NCBI GenBank assembly: GCA_016706225.1
Contig: JADJKB010000022.1
Location: forward strand, 310,001-374,000
Reading direction: 5' to 3'
DNA from: Myxococcales bacterium
GTDB taxonomy: Bacteria > Myxococcota_A > Polyangia > Polyangiales > Polyangiaceae
DNA: 64,000 nucleotides
Positions 9,122 to 18,088 of this stretch are shown here, in pieces. The number at the start of each line of letters is the position of its first letter. Position 1 is the first letter of the stretch. Made by a program: the position numbers and the translations under genes. The notes beneath the pieces are model-generated. The model ran no database searches, was not told the origin of the DNA, and was given only the letters and a program-made list of their open reading frames with translations.

Positions 9122-9754
9122 TCAGCCGAAGAGGCCGCCCAGAGCGCGGCGCGTCGGCATCGGATCGTGGCTCTTCAAGTAAGCGAGGTTCAACCCGTTC
9201 ACCAACGCGTGCGCCACGATGGGTCCGATCAACGAGCCGGTGATCTGAAACATCAGACCGAAGAGCACTCCCACCGCCGTCGCCCAAAGCATCCAGACGA
9301 AGCGACTTGGGCCGCGCACCTGATGCAGAAATCCGAACAGCAACGCCTGGAGCAAGAGGCCAATCCACGGCTGAAGCAAACCGCGGAACAAGAACTCCTC
9401 GCCGACGGCGCTCATCAACGCGAGCACGACGATGCCCGTCGTGCTCATTACCCGAGCTACCGGCCGTAGCTCCTGATGCAACCGGCGAGCCCAGACGAAA
9501 CGTCCCACGCTGATGCGAGTGCCCATCACCAGCAGCGCACCCATGGTCAGCCCCATCATGGCGCTGTAGGTGTGGCGCGCGGGCTCTGCGAGAGAGAGCA
9601 GCGGCGCCGGGTGGGTCATGGGCGAGCCCGAACGCCACACCACCGCCACGACGGCGGAGAGCGCCCCGAGAAAGGCGTACGCGAGCGCGAATCGAACCCA
9701 GCCCAGCACGCTCGGACTATGGCACAGGACGCGGCCGCGGGCACCGAGCCGCAA
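9122..9754 (-). CDS. CPBP-family intramembrane metalloprotease
   Basis: A 210-residue membrane protein with the CPBP (CaaX protease/bacteriocin-processing, Rce1-like) motifs in order: EEFLFRG, FGFLH and HALVN, which supply the Glu/His active-site residues. Several hydrophobic helices surround them. Family members cleave prenylated or other membrane proteins, or give self-immunity to peptides; the substrate here is unknown. It lies 12 bp upstream of the RNA-modification fusion on the same strand, so the two may be co-transcribed. A second CPBP gene sits at the end of the window. Confidence 0.88.
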   Translation of the reverse strand: MRLGARGRVLCHSPSVLGWVRFALAYAFLGALSAVVAVVWRSGSPMTHPAPLLSLAEPARHTYSAMMGLTMGALLVMGTRISVGRFVWARRLHQELRPVARVMSTTGIVVLALMSAVGEEFLFRGLLQPWIGLLLQALLFGFLHQVRGPSRFVWMLWATAVGVLFGLMFQITGSLIGPIVAHALVNGLNLAYLKSHDPMPTRRALGGLFG

Positions 9755-9810
9755 GGCGCTTTCCCCTGTGCTTTCGGCAGGCCTGGGTTTCTTGATAGGC
9801 TCCCCCGCGG

Positions 9811-10521
9811 GTGTCGAAATCGGACGATTCGCCGGAGGTCCTGGCTCGCTTCCATGGGGAGCTCGAGCTGGTCGAGATTCTGGCGCGCCAGGTAGCGCGC
9901 AACGTCGGCCCGCATGCCGAGCTGCAAGAGCTCGTGAGCTACGGGCGCGAGGGTCTGCTGGACGCTGCGCGGCGTTTCGATCCCGAGCGCGGGGTGCCCT
10001 TCCGCGCCTACGCCAACTTCCGCGTCAAGGGAGCGATCATCGACGGGGTTCGCAGCATGGCGCGCCTGCCGCGGCGCGTTCACGCAAGACTGCAAGGTTT
10101 GGCTGCGGCGGCTCGGCAGAGTGAAGGCGCCGTGGAAGACCTGTCAGCGCCGGCGGCCCCGGGTGCCACACGCTCGGATGCCGACGTCGCCCTCTCGGAG
10201 CACCTTGCCGGCATGGCCACGGCCATCGCCATGGGGTTGGTGGCCAACACCGCCCACGGCGAGGACGGGGAGCGGGTTGGCGTGGCTCAAGGTGCGAGCC
10301 CCGAAGACACGCTAGGACACGCTCAGCTGATCGCGCTGGTGCGTGACGCGATCGCGGGGCTGCCGGACCAGGAGGCCGAGCTCGTCAGGCGCCACTACCT
10401 GGAGGGCGAGCGGTTCGATCACGTGGCCGCGGACCTCGGGCTGAGCAAGAGCTGGGCGAGCCGCCTTCACACCCGGGCCATTGGTCGTCTGACCAAGCGC
10501 CTGCGGGGGGCCAACGAGTAG
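9811..10521 (+). CDS. FliA/WhiG-type alternative sigma factor
   Basis: A 236-residue group-3 sigma-70 factor. Region 2 (residues 25-90) holds ELVSYGREGLLDAARRFDP and the RAYANFRVKGAIIDGVR stretch typical of FliA. Region 4 (residues 170-232) holds GLPDQEAELVRRHYLEG and a helix-turn-helix LSKSWASRLHTRAIGRL. The spacer region 3 is longer and Ala-rich. GTG at 9811 is used because it precedes region 2 directly. Myxobacteria generally lack flagella, so it probably controls other genes, perhaps development or secretion; that is inference. It converges on the SctI-like gene. Confidence 0.9.
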   Translation: MSKSDDSPEVLARFHGELELVEILARQVARNVGPHAELQELVSYGREGLLDAARRFDPERGVPFRAYANFRVKGAIIDGVRSMARLPRRVHARLQGLAAAARQSEGAVEDLSAPAAPGATRSDADVALSEHLAGMATAIAMGLVANTAHGEDGERVGVAQGASPEDTLGHAQLIALVRDAIAGLPDQEAELVRRHYLEGERFDHVAADLGLSKSWASRLHTRAIGRLTKRLRGANE

Positions 10522-10550
10522 AACAATGATCAGCTTGCGCTGCTCGTGTT

Positions 10551-10662
10551 CGGGGACTTTTGGGGGGGGGCGCCCCCCCCCCCGGCCCCGGGCCGGGGGG
10601 GCCGGGGGGGGGCGGGGGCCCCCCCGCCCGCCCGGCAAAAAAAAAAACCAAAAAAACAACCT
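10551..10662. other. Homopolymer-only low-complexity tract, probable sequence artefact at a terminator
   Basis: Between the convergent sigma-factor and SctI-like genes the sequence collapses into runs of G, then C, then G (10560-10636) and then almost only A (10637-10658). Nothing like it occurs elsewhere in the window. The runs can pair with one another, so the true sequence may be a GC-rich bidirectional terminator hairpin with an A/T tract that was read or assembled poorly. No gene is disrupted. Confidence 0.6.
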
Positions 10663-10677
10663 GTTCGGCGCTCTAGC

Positions 10678-11109
10678 TCAACCGCCGGAGCCCTGGAGCG
10701 TGGTCTTGACCGCTGACCCCGCGCGATCGACGAGCTTGGCAGCCAGATCGACAGCCTCGGTGTAGCGATAGATGCCGGCCTGAAGTGCGATCAAGTTTCC
10801 GGCGTCCATGCCGGAGTGCCCGCCGGAGATGGCCCGCTTGACGAGGGCCTCACCGCGATCGATTTGCCCTCCCAGCTTGTCGAGCACCTCCGAGAACGAG
10901 CGCCCCGACAAGCTCGCGGTCTCAGCGTGGCGCGGGGCTCGCCCGGTCGGCGTTGGAGCATCCAGGCTCTCGCGGCCGGCCTTTCCCCGAAGCTTCTCGA
11001 TCATGCGGCTTCCCTCGGACAAAGCCCGGGCCGAGTTGCGGAGATTCGCGACCCCCGGCGCCTTCGAGTCATAATGAGCGCCCGTGTCCACTCGAGTTCT
11101 GGTCGCCAT
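10678..11109 (-). CDS. Type III secretion inner-rod-like protein (SctI/YscI/HrpB family candidate)
   Basis: A 143-residue protein. The last 45 residues match the pattern of SctI inner-rod subunits: LQAGIYRYTEAVDLAAKLVD followed by an AVKTTLQ end, an amphipathic helix pair. The N-terminal half is Ser/Arg-rich and probably disordered. In type III secretion this subunit forms the inner rod of the needle complex; no other component is in the window, so it would be a stray gene or serve another assembly. The ATG at 11109 overlaps the divergent mnmA start by 26 bp; a GTG at 11091 is an alternative. The assignment rests on the C-terminus only. Confidence 0.55.
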   Translation of the reverse strand: MATRTRVDTGAHYDSKAPGVANLRNSARALSEGSRMIEKLRGKAGRESLDAPTPTGRAPRHAETASLSGRSFSEVLDKLGGQIDRGEALVKRAISGGHSGMDAGNLIALQAGIYRYTEAVDLAAKLVDRAGSAVKTTLQGSGG

Positions 11110-12166
11110 GAGCGGAGGTGTCGACTCCTCCGTCGCGGCGGCGCGCCTGGTCGCCGCGGGCCACGAGGTCGTCGGCGTGACCCTGCACCTCTGGGACTAC
11201 CCGGACGACGGCACGGTGCGCGGTCGCTGTTGCGCGCCCGAAGACGTTCACGACGCGCGTCGCGTCGCCGATGTGCTCGGCATCGCCCACTACGCCTTCG
11301 ATCGGCGCCAGGAGTTCGAGCGCGAGATCGTCGCTCCCTTCGTCGAGAGCTATCTGGCTGGCGAAACGCCCAGCCCCTGTGTGCGCTGCAACCGCAGCGT
11401 GAAGATGAAGGAGCTGTTCCACCTGGCGGACGAGCTCGGCGCCGCACGAGTGGCCACGGGGCACTACGCGCGCATCCGACGCGAAGCTGGCACGCCACAG
11501 CTCCACCGTGCGGTCGACGCTTCGAAGGACCAGAGCTACTTTCTCCACATGCTCGGCAAGGCTGAGCTCGAGCGCCTGGATTTCCCGCTGGGAGATTGCG
11601 AGAAATCCGAGGTGCGCAGCGAAGCCTTGCGGCTCGGTCTGCCCGGCGCAGGCAAGGGGGAGAGCCAGGAGCTGTGCTTCGTGCCCACGGGTCGCTACGA
11701 TGAGCTCGTGAGCGCGCGCGCCAACGACCGGGTTCGCCCGGGCCCCATCCTGGATGGCTCGGGCCGGGTCGTCGCGCAGCACGAGGGCATCCACCGGTTC
11801 ACGCTCGGGCAACGCAAGAACCTCGGTGTCGCGCTGGGGGAGCGGGCTTTTGTGGTCGACATCGACGCCGAGTCGGCCACCGTCCAGCTAGGTACGACCG
11901 ACCAGCTCTTCAGCGATCACGCAGAGCTCGACGAGCTCAGCCTGGCGCACGCCGTGGAGCTGCCGCTCTCGGCCGGCGTGGCCGTGCGCTACCGCGGCGA
12001 CGCCCACCCCGCCAGCATCACCCAGAGCGGTCCAGACCGCGCCGAAGTCGTGTTCGATGCGCCAGTGCGCGCGGTCGTGCCCGGGCAGTTCGCGGTCTTC
12101 TACGCCGGTGAACGCGTGCTCGGCGGCGGGCGGATTCGACCTCGGCGGAAGCGGGGCAGCGCATGA
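11084..12166 (+). CDS. mnmA: tRNA 2-thiouridine(34) synthase MnmA
   Basis: MnmA thiolates C2 of the wobble uridine in tRNA-Lys, -Glu and -Gln. The 360-residue sequence has the PP-loop SGGVDSSVAA at residue 10, the nucleophile Cys in CVRCNRSVK, the second Cys in QELCFVP, and GQRKNLG in the tRNA-binding region. Length is normal. Translation starts at GTG 11084. The stop overlaps the following lipoprotein start (ATGA, 12163-12166). Confidence 0.96.
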   Translation: MSTRVLVAMSGGVDSSVAAARLVAAGHEVVGVTLHLWDYPDDGTVRGRCCAPEDVHDARRVADVLGIAHYAFDRRQEFEREIVAPFVESYLAGETPSPCVRCNRSVKMKELFHLADELGAARVATGHYARIRREAGTPQLHRAVDASKDQSYFLHMLGKAELERLDFPLGDCEKSEVRSEALRLGLPGAGKGESQELCFVPTGRYDELVSARANDRVRPGPILDGSGRVVAQHEGIHRFTLGQRKNLGVALGERAFVVDIDAESATVQLGTTDQLFSDHAELDELSLAHAVELPLSAGVAVRYRGDAHPASITQSGPDRAEVVFDAPVRAVVPGQFAVFYAGERVLGGGRIRPRRKRGSA

Positions 12167-12783
12167 AGCGCGCCGCCCTCTGGTTGTTGTCGCTCGCGGT
12201 CTTCGCCTGCTCACCTGTCGAAGGTGAGGGCGAGGTGAAGAGTGACAAGCTCTACGTGGAAGACTGCTGGAACGGACCCTTCGACCTCGGGCCGACTTTT
12301 TTTGGCGCCAACCCGTATCGCAACACGACCACCAATCGCATTCAGCGCGGCGACAACCTGGAGGAGGTCTCCGATGGTCTGATCGTGCTGGTGCGAGACA
12401 TCGACAAGATCCGCGACGAGTCCCTCGGCGAGCCGCTTCCGGTCGGCATGCCCCCCGGCGTGACCCCCCCAGGGATCCCGGTCGAGCTCAACCCCAATCC
12501 TCCGCTGGTCAATCTCTCGCTCTACCTTCACGACACCTGCCACGAGCAGAACGGAACGCTGTACTCGGTGGGCGGAACCATAGAGTTTGACTCTTTGTTC
12601 AGTGGCGACCCGAACGAGTCGAGCGCCGACGACCGACTTACGGAAGCGCGGTTTTCGGCCAGCTTTGCCGATCCCCGGCACACGCTGCCCAACGGCGACG
12701 TCGATCCGGAGCGCACGAGCCTGGTCACCGGCTGGTTCCGCTTCTACTTCCAGCGCGGGCAGCCGGCTCAGCCGTTTCCGTGA
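12163..12783 (+). CDS. Small hypothetical lipoprotein
   Basis: A 206-residue protein with a signal peptide ending at lipobox VFAC (Cys16). The mature part has several Asp/Pro-rich turns, a Pro/Gly-rich stretch near residue 95-110 and two Cys (about 37 and 125) that could form a disulfide. No known domain is recognised. It overlaps mnmA by 4 bp and so is co-expressed with it, though no functional link is evident. Confidence 0.75.
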   Translation: MKRAALWLLSLAVFACSPVEGEGEVKSDKLYVEDCWNGPFDLGPTFFGANPYRNTTTNRIQRGDNLEEVSDGLIVLVRDIDKIRDESLGEPLPVGMPPGVTPPGIPVELNPNPPLVNLSLYLHDTCHEQNGTLYSVGGTIEFDSLFSGDPNESSADDRLTEARFSASFADPRHTLPNGDVDPERTSLVTGWFRFYFQRGQPAQPFP

Positions 12784-12819
12784 CGCGCGAGCACACACAC
12801 ATTGCCACACCTTGCGCCG

Positions 12820-12833
12820 GTCGAGCGCTCGAC
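12820..12833. other. 14-bp perfect palindrome in the gap before the TPR/kinase locus
   Basis: GTCGAGCGCTCGAC is self-complementary with no loop, 37 nt after the lipoprotein stop and about 86 nt before the next start. It could be an operator or the base of a terminator stem. Chance occurrence in GC-rich DNA is possible. Confidence 0.25.
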
Positions 12834-12918
12834 GAATGGGCGCGTGCTAGAGTTTGGAGACCGGACGGGTTGGGTTGATCCGGCCCACCAGGCCCGGTAC
12901 GCTTCCTGAGGATTTCTG

Positions 12919-13803
12919 ATGGTTTTCCGAGCGCGGGCCCATCTCCTGGCGGTGCGCATCGCCACGGGCGCATGGCTACTGACCATGCTTTTGACGGCAC
13001 CAGTCTGGGCCGGGCCGAAGTCGTTCGGCCAGGCCGATGCGGCGTGGCACCAAGGTGAGCTCGAAAAAGCGCGGGAGCTCTATGAACAAGCGCTGGCCGC
13101 GGGCGGGCTGGACCCGGGCGATGTCGTCATCGCGCACTCGCGCGTGGGGGTGGTCAAGGCCGCGCTCAACGACACGAACGGCGCGCTCAGCGCGTTCCGC
13201 GTAGCCGCCGCCATCGATCCCAATTTCGAGCTGCCGCCCGAGAGCGGGCCCAAGGCGAAGAAGCTGTTCCAGCAGGCGCGCAAAGAGTCCGAGCAGCAGG
13301 GCGGCGAGAAGCTGCGGATCACACTCAAAGCTCCAGACACCGTGCCCGCCAAACAGGGCTTCACGCTCGAGACCGAGATCCCGCCGGGCTTCGCGGTCCT
13401 GGTCTCGGAGGTGGTGGTTGCCATCGAAGACCCGGTCAGCGGCAAGAAGTGGAAGCGCAAGAAGAGCGCTGAGCCGTCCCTGACCTTCGATTTCCCCAAA
13501 CGCGTCGCGATGTCGGGCGCGCGACTGAAGATCAAGGCGTCAGCGGTCGACGCGCAGAACAACGCCTGGACTGTCACTGAAGGAAAGATCCGAGTCGAGG
13601 GTCTGCGCGTCAGTGAGAGTGGTATGGATGACGAGCCCATCGAGGAACCGACCAAGCCCCCCGAGAAGGACAAGGACAGCTTCTTCTCGGGCCCCCTCCC
13701 GTGGATCATCGGCGGAGCGCTGATCGTGGGCGGTATCGTCGCCTACGCCGTCACGCGCAAACCAGACGAGGTGAGCGTCGGCGCTCCCTCGTGGAAGAAA
13801 TGA
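12919..13803 (+). CDS. TPR-containing secreted protein with C-terminal membrane anchor, kinase-locus partner
   Basis: A 294-residue protein. An N-terminal signal or anchor segment (LLTMLLTAPVWA) is followed by a TPR-like region (residues 35-115), a beta-rich middle domain (residues 125-225), an acidic Pro-rich linker and one transmembrane helix (IIGGALIVGGIVAYAV, about residues 262-280). GAGG upstream supports the ATG at 12919. Its stop overlaps the start of the kinase gene (ATGA), as in other myxobacterial kinase/TPR pairs, so it may present a ligand or scaffold to the kinase; that is inference. Confidence 0.75.
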   Translation: MVFRARAHLLAVRIATGAWLLTMLLTAPVWAGPKSFGQADAAWHQGELEKARELYEQALAAGGLDPGDVVIAHSRVGVVKAALNDTNGALSAFRVAAAIDPNFELPPESGPKAKKLFQQARKESEQQGGEKLRITLKAPDTVPAKQGFTLETEIPPGFAVLVSEVVVAIEDPVSGKKWKRKKSAEPSLTFDFPKRVAMSGARLKIKASAVDAQNNAWTVTEGKIRVEGLRVSESGMDDEPIEEPTKPPEKDKDSFFSGPLPWIIGGALIVGGIVAYAVTRKPDEVSVGAPSWKK

Positions 13804-16238
13804 GCATGGCGAACGACGTGCTCCCCGGTGGTCATGGACGCCCGAAGCTCGGGGGCTCCTCCAGCGACCGCGACCGGCGCATGGCCGAGGGCAGCGAGCC
13901 GAGTGTTCCGTCCGGCGGCACCTACTTCCTGGGTCGTTATCGCGTCGTCGACGAAATTGGTGTCGGCGGCATGGCGAGCGTGCATTTGGCGCGAGCCGAT
14001 GGGCCTGGCGGCTTCCAGAAGTGGGTCGCGATCAAACGCATCCATCGTCACCTGGCCGAGGACGAACAGTTCATTCGCATGTTCCTGGACGAGGCGCGGA
14101 TCGCGGCGCGCATCTCGCATCCCAACGTCGCCCAGGTGTTCGACCTCGGCAAACAAGGCGACACCTACTGGATCGCCATGGAGTACCTGCACGGCGAGCC
14201 GATGCGGGAGATCATGCGGGCGGTCGAGGAGGGTGGCGCGCCGACGATGGGCCCGCAGCTCGCCGCGAAGATCACGGCGGACGCCGCCGAGGGGCTTCAC
14301 GCGGCGCACGAGCTTCGAGACAAGGACGGCAAGCTCCTCAACCTCGTCCACCGAGACGTCACGCCTCACAACTTGTTCCTGACCTACGACGGCGCCGTCA
14401 AGGTCGTGGACTTCGGCATCGCCAAGGTCATGGGTCGGCTCTCGATTATATGTGTCGGAACGTTGAAGGGCAAGCTCGCGTACATGAGTTTTGAGCAGGT
14501 CTAGGGCGTCGTCATCGACCGTCGGATCGACATCTTTGCACTGGGTGTCGTGCTCTGGGAGCTCACCACCGGCCGGCGGCTGTTCCGCATGGACAGCGAC
14601 CTCGAGACGCTGGAACGAGTCCAGGCCTGTGTGGTGCCCCCGCCCTCCAGCATCATCGACAACTACCCGGTCGAGCTCGAATCGATCGTGATGCGCGCGC
14701 TGGCGAAGGACGCGAACAGGCGTTTTGCGTCGGCGCGCGACATGTCGCGTGCGCTCCAGCAGTACGTCATGCGCGCGGGCTCGTTCGTGGGTCCGGAAGA
14801 GATCGGAGCGTACGTGAAGCACGTTCTCTCCGACCGCTTCCAGCGGCGTGAGGCTCACCTGCAGTGGGCGGCAGAAGTGACCCAGACCGTCTCTCTCGAG
14901 GCGCTGGAAGCTGGGCGAGCGCCGGGCGTCGCCCCCGACGGCTCAATATTGACCTTCGCGTCCGACGTACAGGAGGTGCCGCGTGGACCGCGCCCGGCGG
15001 CCGGAGCGCCAATTCGCGCCGGCGGTCCGACGCCCGCGGCTTCGCACGCCCGGGCCGTCCCTGCGCCGTTACCACGCCCAGCACCGCTACCACCGGCACC
15101 ACGCCCGCTACCGGGTGCTCCCGCAGCGCCTCGACCGCTGCCGAAATTCGAGACCACGAGTCAAACCGGCACTGAAGATTTGCTCGAACCGGAAGAGGAC
15201 GACGAGCTGGCGAAGACCCGGGTGGTCAGCCCGATGGGCTCTTCGCCCAGGGCCGCGCCGCCGCCTGCGGCCGGAGCTCCCCCGAAGCCGACGATGCTCG
15301 GGCTCGGCCCGCCCGCTCCGCCCGTCACGTCCGCCCTGCCCAGCTTCACCTCCGAATCACCCGGCGGCGCCAGCTCCGGGATCATGCACGACTACGGCGG
15401 CGAGGACGAAGACCTCGTGACGACGGTGATGGACATCGAAGAAGAGTCCCACACCATCAGCACCGTGCACGAACCGGCAAAGAGCCGGCAGCCCGCCCCA
15501 AGCCCGGATGACGCCATCGTCGTGGCTCCGACGTTGCTGCATTCCGAACACTCCGCGCCGGCAATGCTGATGCCCGGGCAGCAGCTGAACTACCCGGTCT
15601 ACGCGCAACAGACCCAGGGTCCTCCGCTACAGACCGAGGCGCAGCAGCAGCGCTCGAGTGTTCTGATTGCCGTCATCGCCGCGGCGACCACGCTCATCGC
15701 GCTGACACTCACGGCGCTGGTCGTCATCCGAATCACGGACTCACCCAAGGAGCGAACGGTGCAACCGGGCATCACGGCGATGCCGCTGCCAACACCCACG
15801 CTGTCGCCGACGCCGACCGCCGTGCCGACCCCGACCGTGGCCGTGGTGCAGATCCCCACCGCGGCCCCGACGGGGACCACCGAGACGCTGAACCCCGAGA
15901 GCCTGCCCAAGGAAGGCGCGACCGCGAAACCCAAGACTCCAGTCGGAACGACCCCGACTCCTACTCCGACCCCCAAGACCCCCACACCGAAGGTGGCCGT
16001 CACTCCGACCCCTCCAGCAACCGGCAAGGGCGAGCCCGGATTCTTGACCGTCATGTGTGTGCCCGGCTGTGACTCGGTCACGGCCGGAGGCAGGAATTTG
16101 GGCCCCTCGCCCGTCGTCCGGGCCACACTGCCGGCCGGCAACCATGGCGTCGGTTTGCGCCGTGGCTCGGTGAAGAAGTCACTCGGTGTGACGATCGTTT
16201 CTGGGCAGACGACAGCCCGCCGCGTACAGATGGACTGA
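13800..16238 (+). pseudogene. Serine/threonine kinase with PEGA-like C-terminus, interrupted by an in-frame amber stop
   Basis: Codons before and after a TAG at 14502-14504 are in one frame. Part 1 (13800-14504, 234 codons) carries the kinase N-lobe and catalytic loop: GVGGMASVHLA, Lys in VAIKRIH, HRDVTPHN, VDFGIAK and the activation segment. Part 2 (14505-16238) resumes with IDIFALGVVLWELTTGRRLF and the rest of the C-lobe, a Pro-rich linker, one membrane helix (LIAVIAAATTLIALTLTALV), Pro/Thr repeats and a PEGA-like end. The segment 14440-14520 is unusually AT-rich and has SFEQV where kinases have SPEQ. Either a recent nonsense mutation, which would leave a truncated inactive kinase, or a sequence error explains it. 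The long intact downstream frame favours error or very recent loss. Confidence 0.8.
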
Positions 16239-16241
16239 ATC

Positions 16242-17888
16242 ATGAGGAAAGCGGGCTCCGTCGCCCTCACACTTGTTCTTGGCCTGGCACTGTCGTCGTC
16301 GTGTGCGAAACAGCGCAGCGTGACCATCGAGCTGCTCGATGCCTGTGCGGGGAGCGGCACTTCGTTCCGCGAAGCCGCCGATTTCGTGCAGTTCGCCGTC
16401 TTCCCCAACGACTGTCCAGCAGACGACATTCTCGCAGCCGGAGACACCCGCGAGGCGAAAGACACCTGGACCGTCGCGGCCGACAAGGGTCTGCCCGAGG
16501 TCGGTGATCTGCCTCAATCGAAGTTCGGTTTCGCGGTGATGCTCCGCGACAAGGACTGCACCGTGATCGGGTACGGATGCACCGTCGCCGACCTGGAGAC
16601 GATCAGCGGCGTGAAGATCGCCGCTTGTGATTGGTCGACCCAGGAAGACGGGGCGGAAGCAAAGTGCAGCTGCCAGCTGCTCAAGGGCGGAGGGTGTTTC
16701 CCGCCGACGACTTGCCAGTCGGGCGCCTGCAAACAACCCGCGGTGCCGGATCCGGGCGGCTGCAGCCTGGTCATCGACAAGGTCGGCAAGCTACCGCCGC
16801 CGATCTCGGCGACCGCAACGCTGTCTGGCCCCGCGATCACCGCCACCGATGACGGCTTCGTGATCGGGTACCGCGATCAAGACGGCGGCAGCCTGCGCGG
16901 CGTGCTCTCGTTCCTCAAGGACAACGGTGAGCTCGCGGCACCACAGGTCTTCGACCTCGGTGGCTGCGCGAACAAGAACCCAACCGACGGCGTTGGCATC
17001 GCGTTCTCCAATGGCTTTGGCATGATGACCACCAGCCTGCCGGACTGCGGCAAGGGCGCGGGCGCCGTGTTCATCCCGTTCACCTCGAAGGGCGCCGTGG
17101 AACAGGCGTCGGGGCCACGCAACGGCGCATTCGAGGAGCTGAAGATGGCTCAGGGAAGCCCGATTGCGCCGGCGGCGGCGGACGGCGAGTGGGAGCTCAT
17201 CTATCGGGTGAAGACCACCGGTGCTACCGCGTCGGTGGTGGAGCGGGTCGTGCTGGCGGGACCCGGCTTCAAGACCGTCGTGCCGATCGCACGGCCCTTT
17301 GGTGACGAGGACATCGCCTTTGCCCAGGTAGCAACCAGCCCCCAGGTGCGGGCGTTCCTGGCGCCCGTGCCGAGCCTGAGCAAGACCGTCGTGAGTGTCG
17401 GCCCCCGCACCAGTGACACACTGGACGAGAAGGGCACGTTTCAAATGCCGCAGGCCCAGTGGGCGGCGATCACTGCCTGGAACACCCGGGTCGCCGCGGG
17501 CGTGCCCGCCGGCGCCGGCATGACCATTCAGCCGGCGGAGTTCATCAACAACACGGTCAACCCGAAGGCCTCGTTCGTCGTCGGCGAAGGCTCGGTGCTC
17601 GGTGGCGCAATGACGGTCTTACGCGACCACCTGCTGATAGCTCAAGGCCGCTCCGGCGGCATCACCGTGCACTCGCTGAGCGGCGCCAACGGCAGCATCT
17701 CCGCAAAACCCGCCGTGTCGGCAGACTTCCCGGTCTCACTCGGCCCCAACAACCTCACCACCTTCGATGGCTCCCACATCGCCATCGCGGCTGCGCGCGA
17801 CCGTGTCGCCGTGACGTGGGTGTCGAGGTCGGCGCTGGCCTCCGGCGACTCCACCGGCGGCTGGGCGTTGCTCCGCTGCGCGGACTAA
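16242..17888 (+). CDS. Large hypothetical lipoprotein of the kinase locus
   Basis: A 548-residue protein with signal peptide and lipobox SSSC (Cys21). Residues 120-180 hold a cluster of about ten Cys (CTVIGYGC, CSCQLLKGGGC, CQSGAC) like a disulfide-rich module. The rest is beta-strand rich with repeated Gly/Asp turns, perhaps a propeller. It starts 3 bp after the kinase gene and is probably in the same operon. No enzymatic motif is visible. Confidence 0.75.
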   Translation: MRKAGSVALTLVLGLALSSSCAKQRSVTIELLDACAGSGTSFREAADFVQFAVFPNDCPADDILAAGDTREAKDTWTVAADKGLPEVGDLPQSKFGFAVMLRDKDCTVIGYGCTVADLETISGVKIAACDWSTQEDGAEAKCSCQLLKGGGCFPPTTCQSGACKQPAVPDPGGCSLVIDKVGKLPPPISATATLSGPAITATDDGFVIGYRDQDGGSLRGVLSFLKDNGELAAPQVFDLGGCANKNPTDGVGIAFSNGFGMMTTSLPDCGKGAGAVFIPFTSKGAVEQASGPRNGAFEELKMAQGSPIAPAAADGEWELIYRVKTTGATASVVERVVLAGPGFKTVVPIARPFGDEDIAFAQVATSPQVRAFLAPVPSLSKTVVSVGPRTSDTLDEKGTFQMPQAQWAAITAWNTRVAAGVPAGAGMTIQPAEFINNTVNPKASFVVGEGSVLGGAMTVLRDHLLIAQGRSGGITVHSLSGANGSISAKPAVSADFPVSLGPNNLTTFDGSHIAIAAARDRVAVTWVSRSALASGDSTGGWALLRCAD

Positions 17889-17893
17889 CTGGC

Positions 17894-18088
17894 GTGATCA
17901 CCCGCGTGGACGAGCAGCTCCGAAGGGAGGCAGCGCTCCACTCGCTCAAGTTCTCGTGCGAGGACTGCGCCCACTTCGTCGCCGATCGACACGCTTGCGC
18001 CAACGGTTATCCGACCGGTCCACATCACGCCGTGCAGCTGGCGCAGGTCTCGACGCTCGAGTTCTGCAAGGAGTTCGAGCTCGCATGA
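17894..18088 (+). CDS. Small cysteine-containing protein upstream of tilS
   Basis: A 64-residue protein from GTG 17894. It has CEDCAHF, then a Cys in CANGYP and one near the end in LEFCKEF, a spacing that could bind a metal (four Cys plus His). The stop overlaps the tilS start (ATGA, 18085-18088) and it begins 5 bp after the preceding lipoprotein. The tight coupling and conserved-looking Cys pattern argue that it is real. Function unknown. Confidence 0.6.
   Translation: MITRVDEQLRREAALHSLKFSCEDCAHFVADRHACANGYPTGPHHAVQLAQVSTLEFCKEFELA

Noticed and set aside
7391..9469. Very long plus-strand frame opposite the RNA-modification fusion
   Set aside because: It is antisense to a gene with clear catalytic motifs and is rich in Arg, His and Gln without any domain.
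14502..14504. TAG in the kinase gene considered as programmed recoding (pyrrolysine or readthrough)
   Set aside because: No recoding signal or hairpin is apparent and the surrounding segment has other atypical bases, so mutation or sequence error is more economical.
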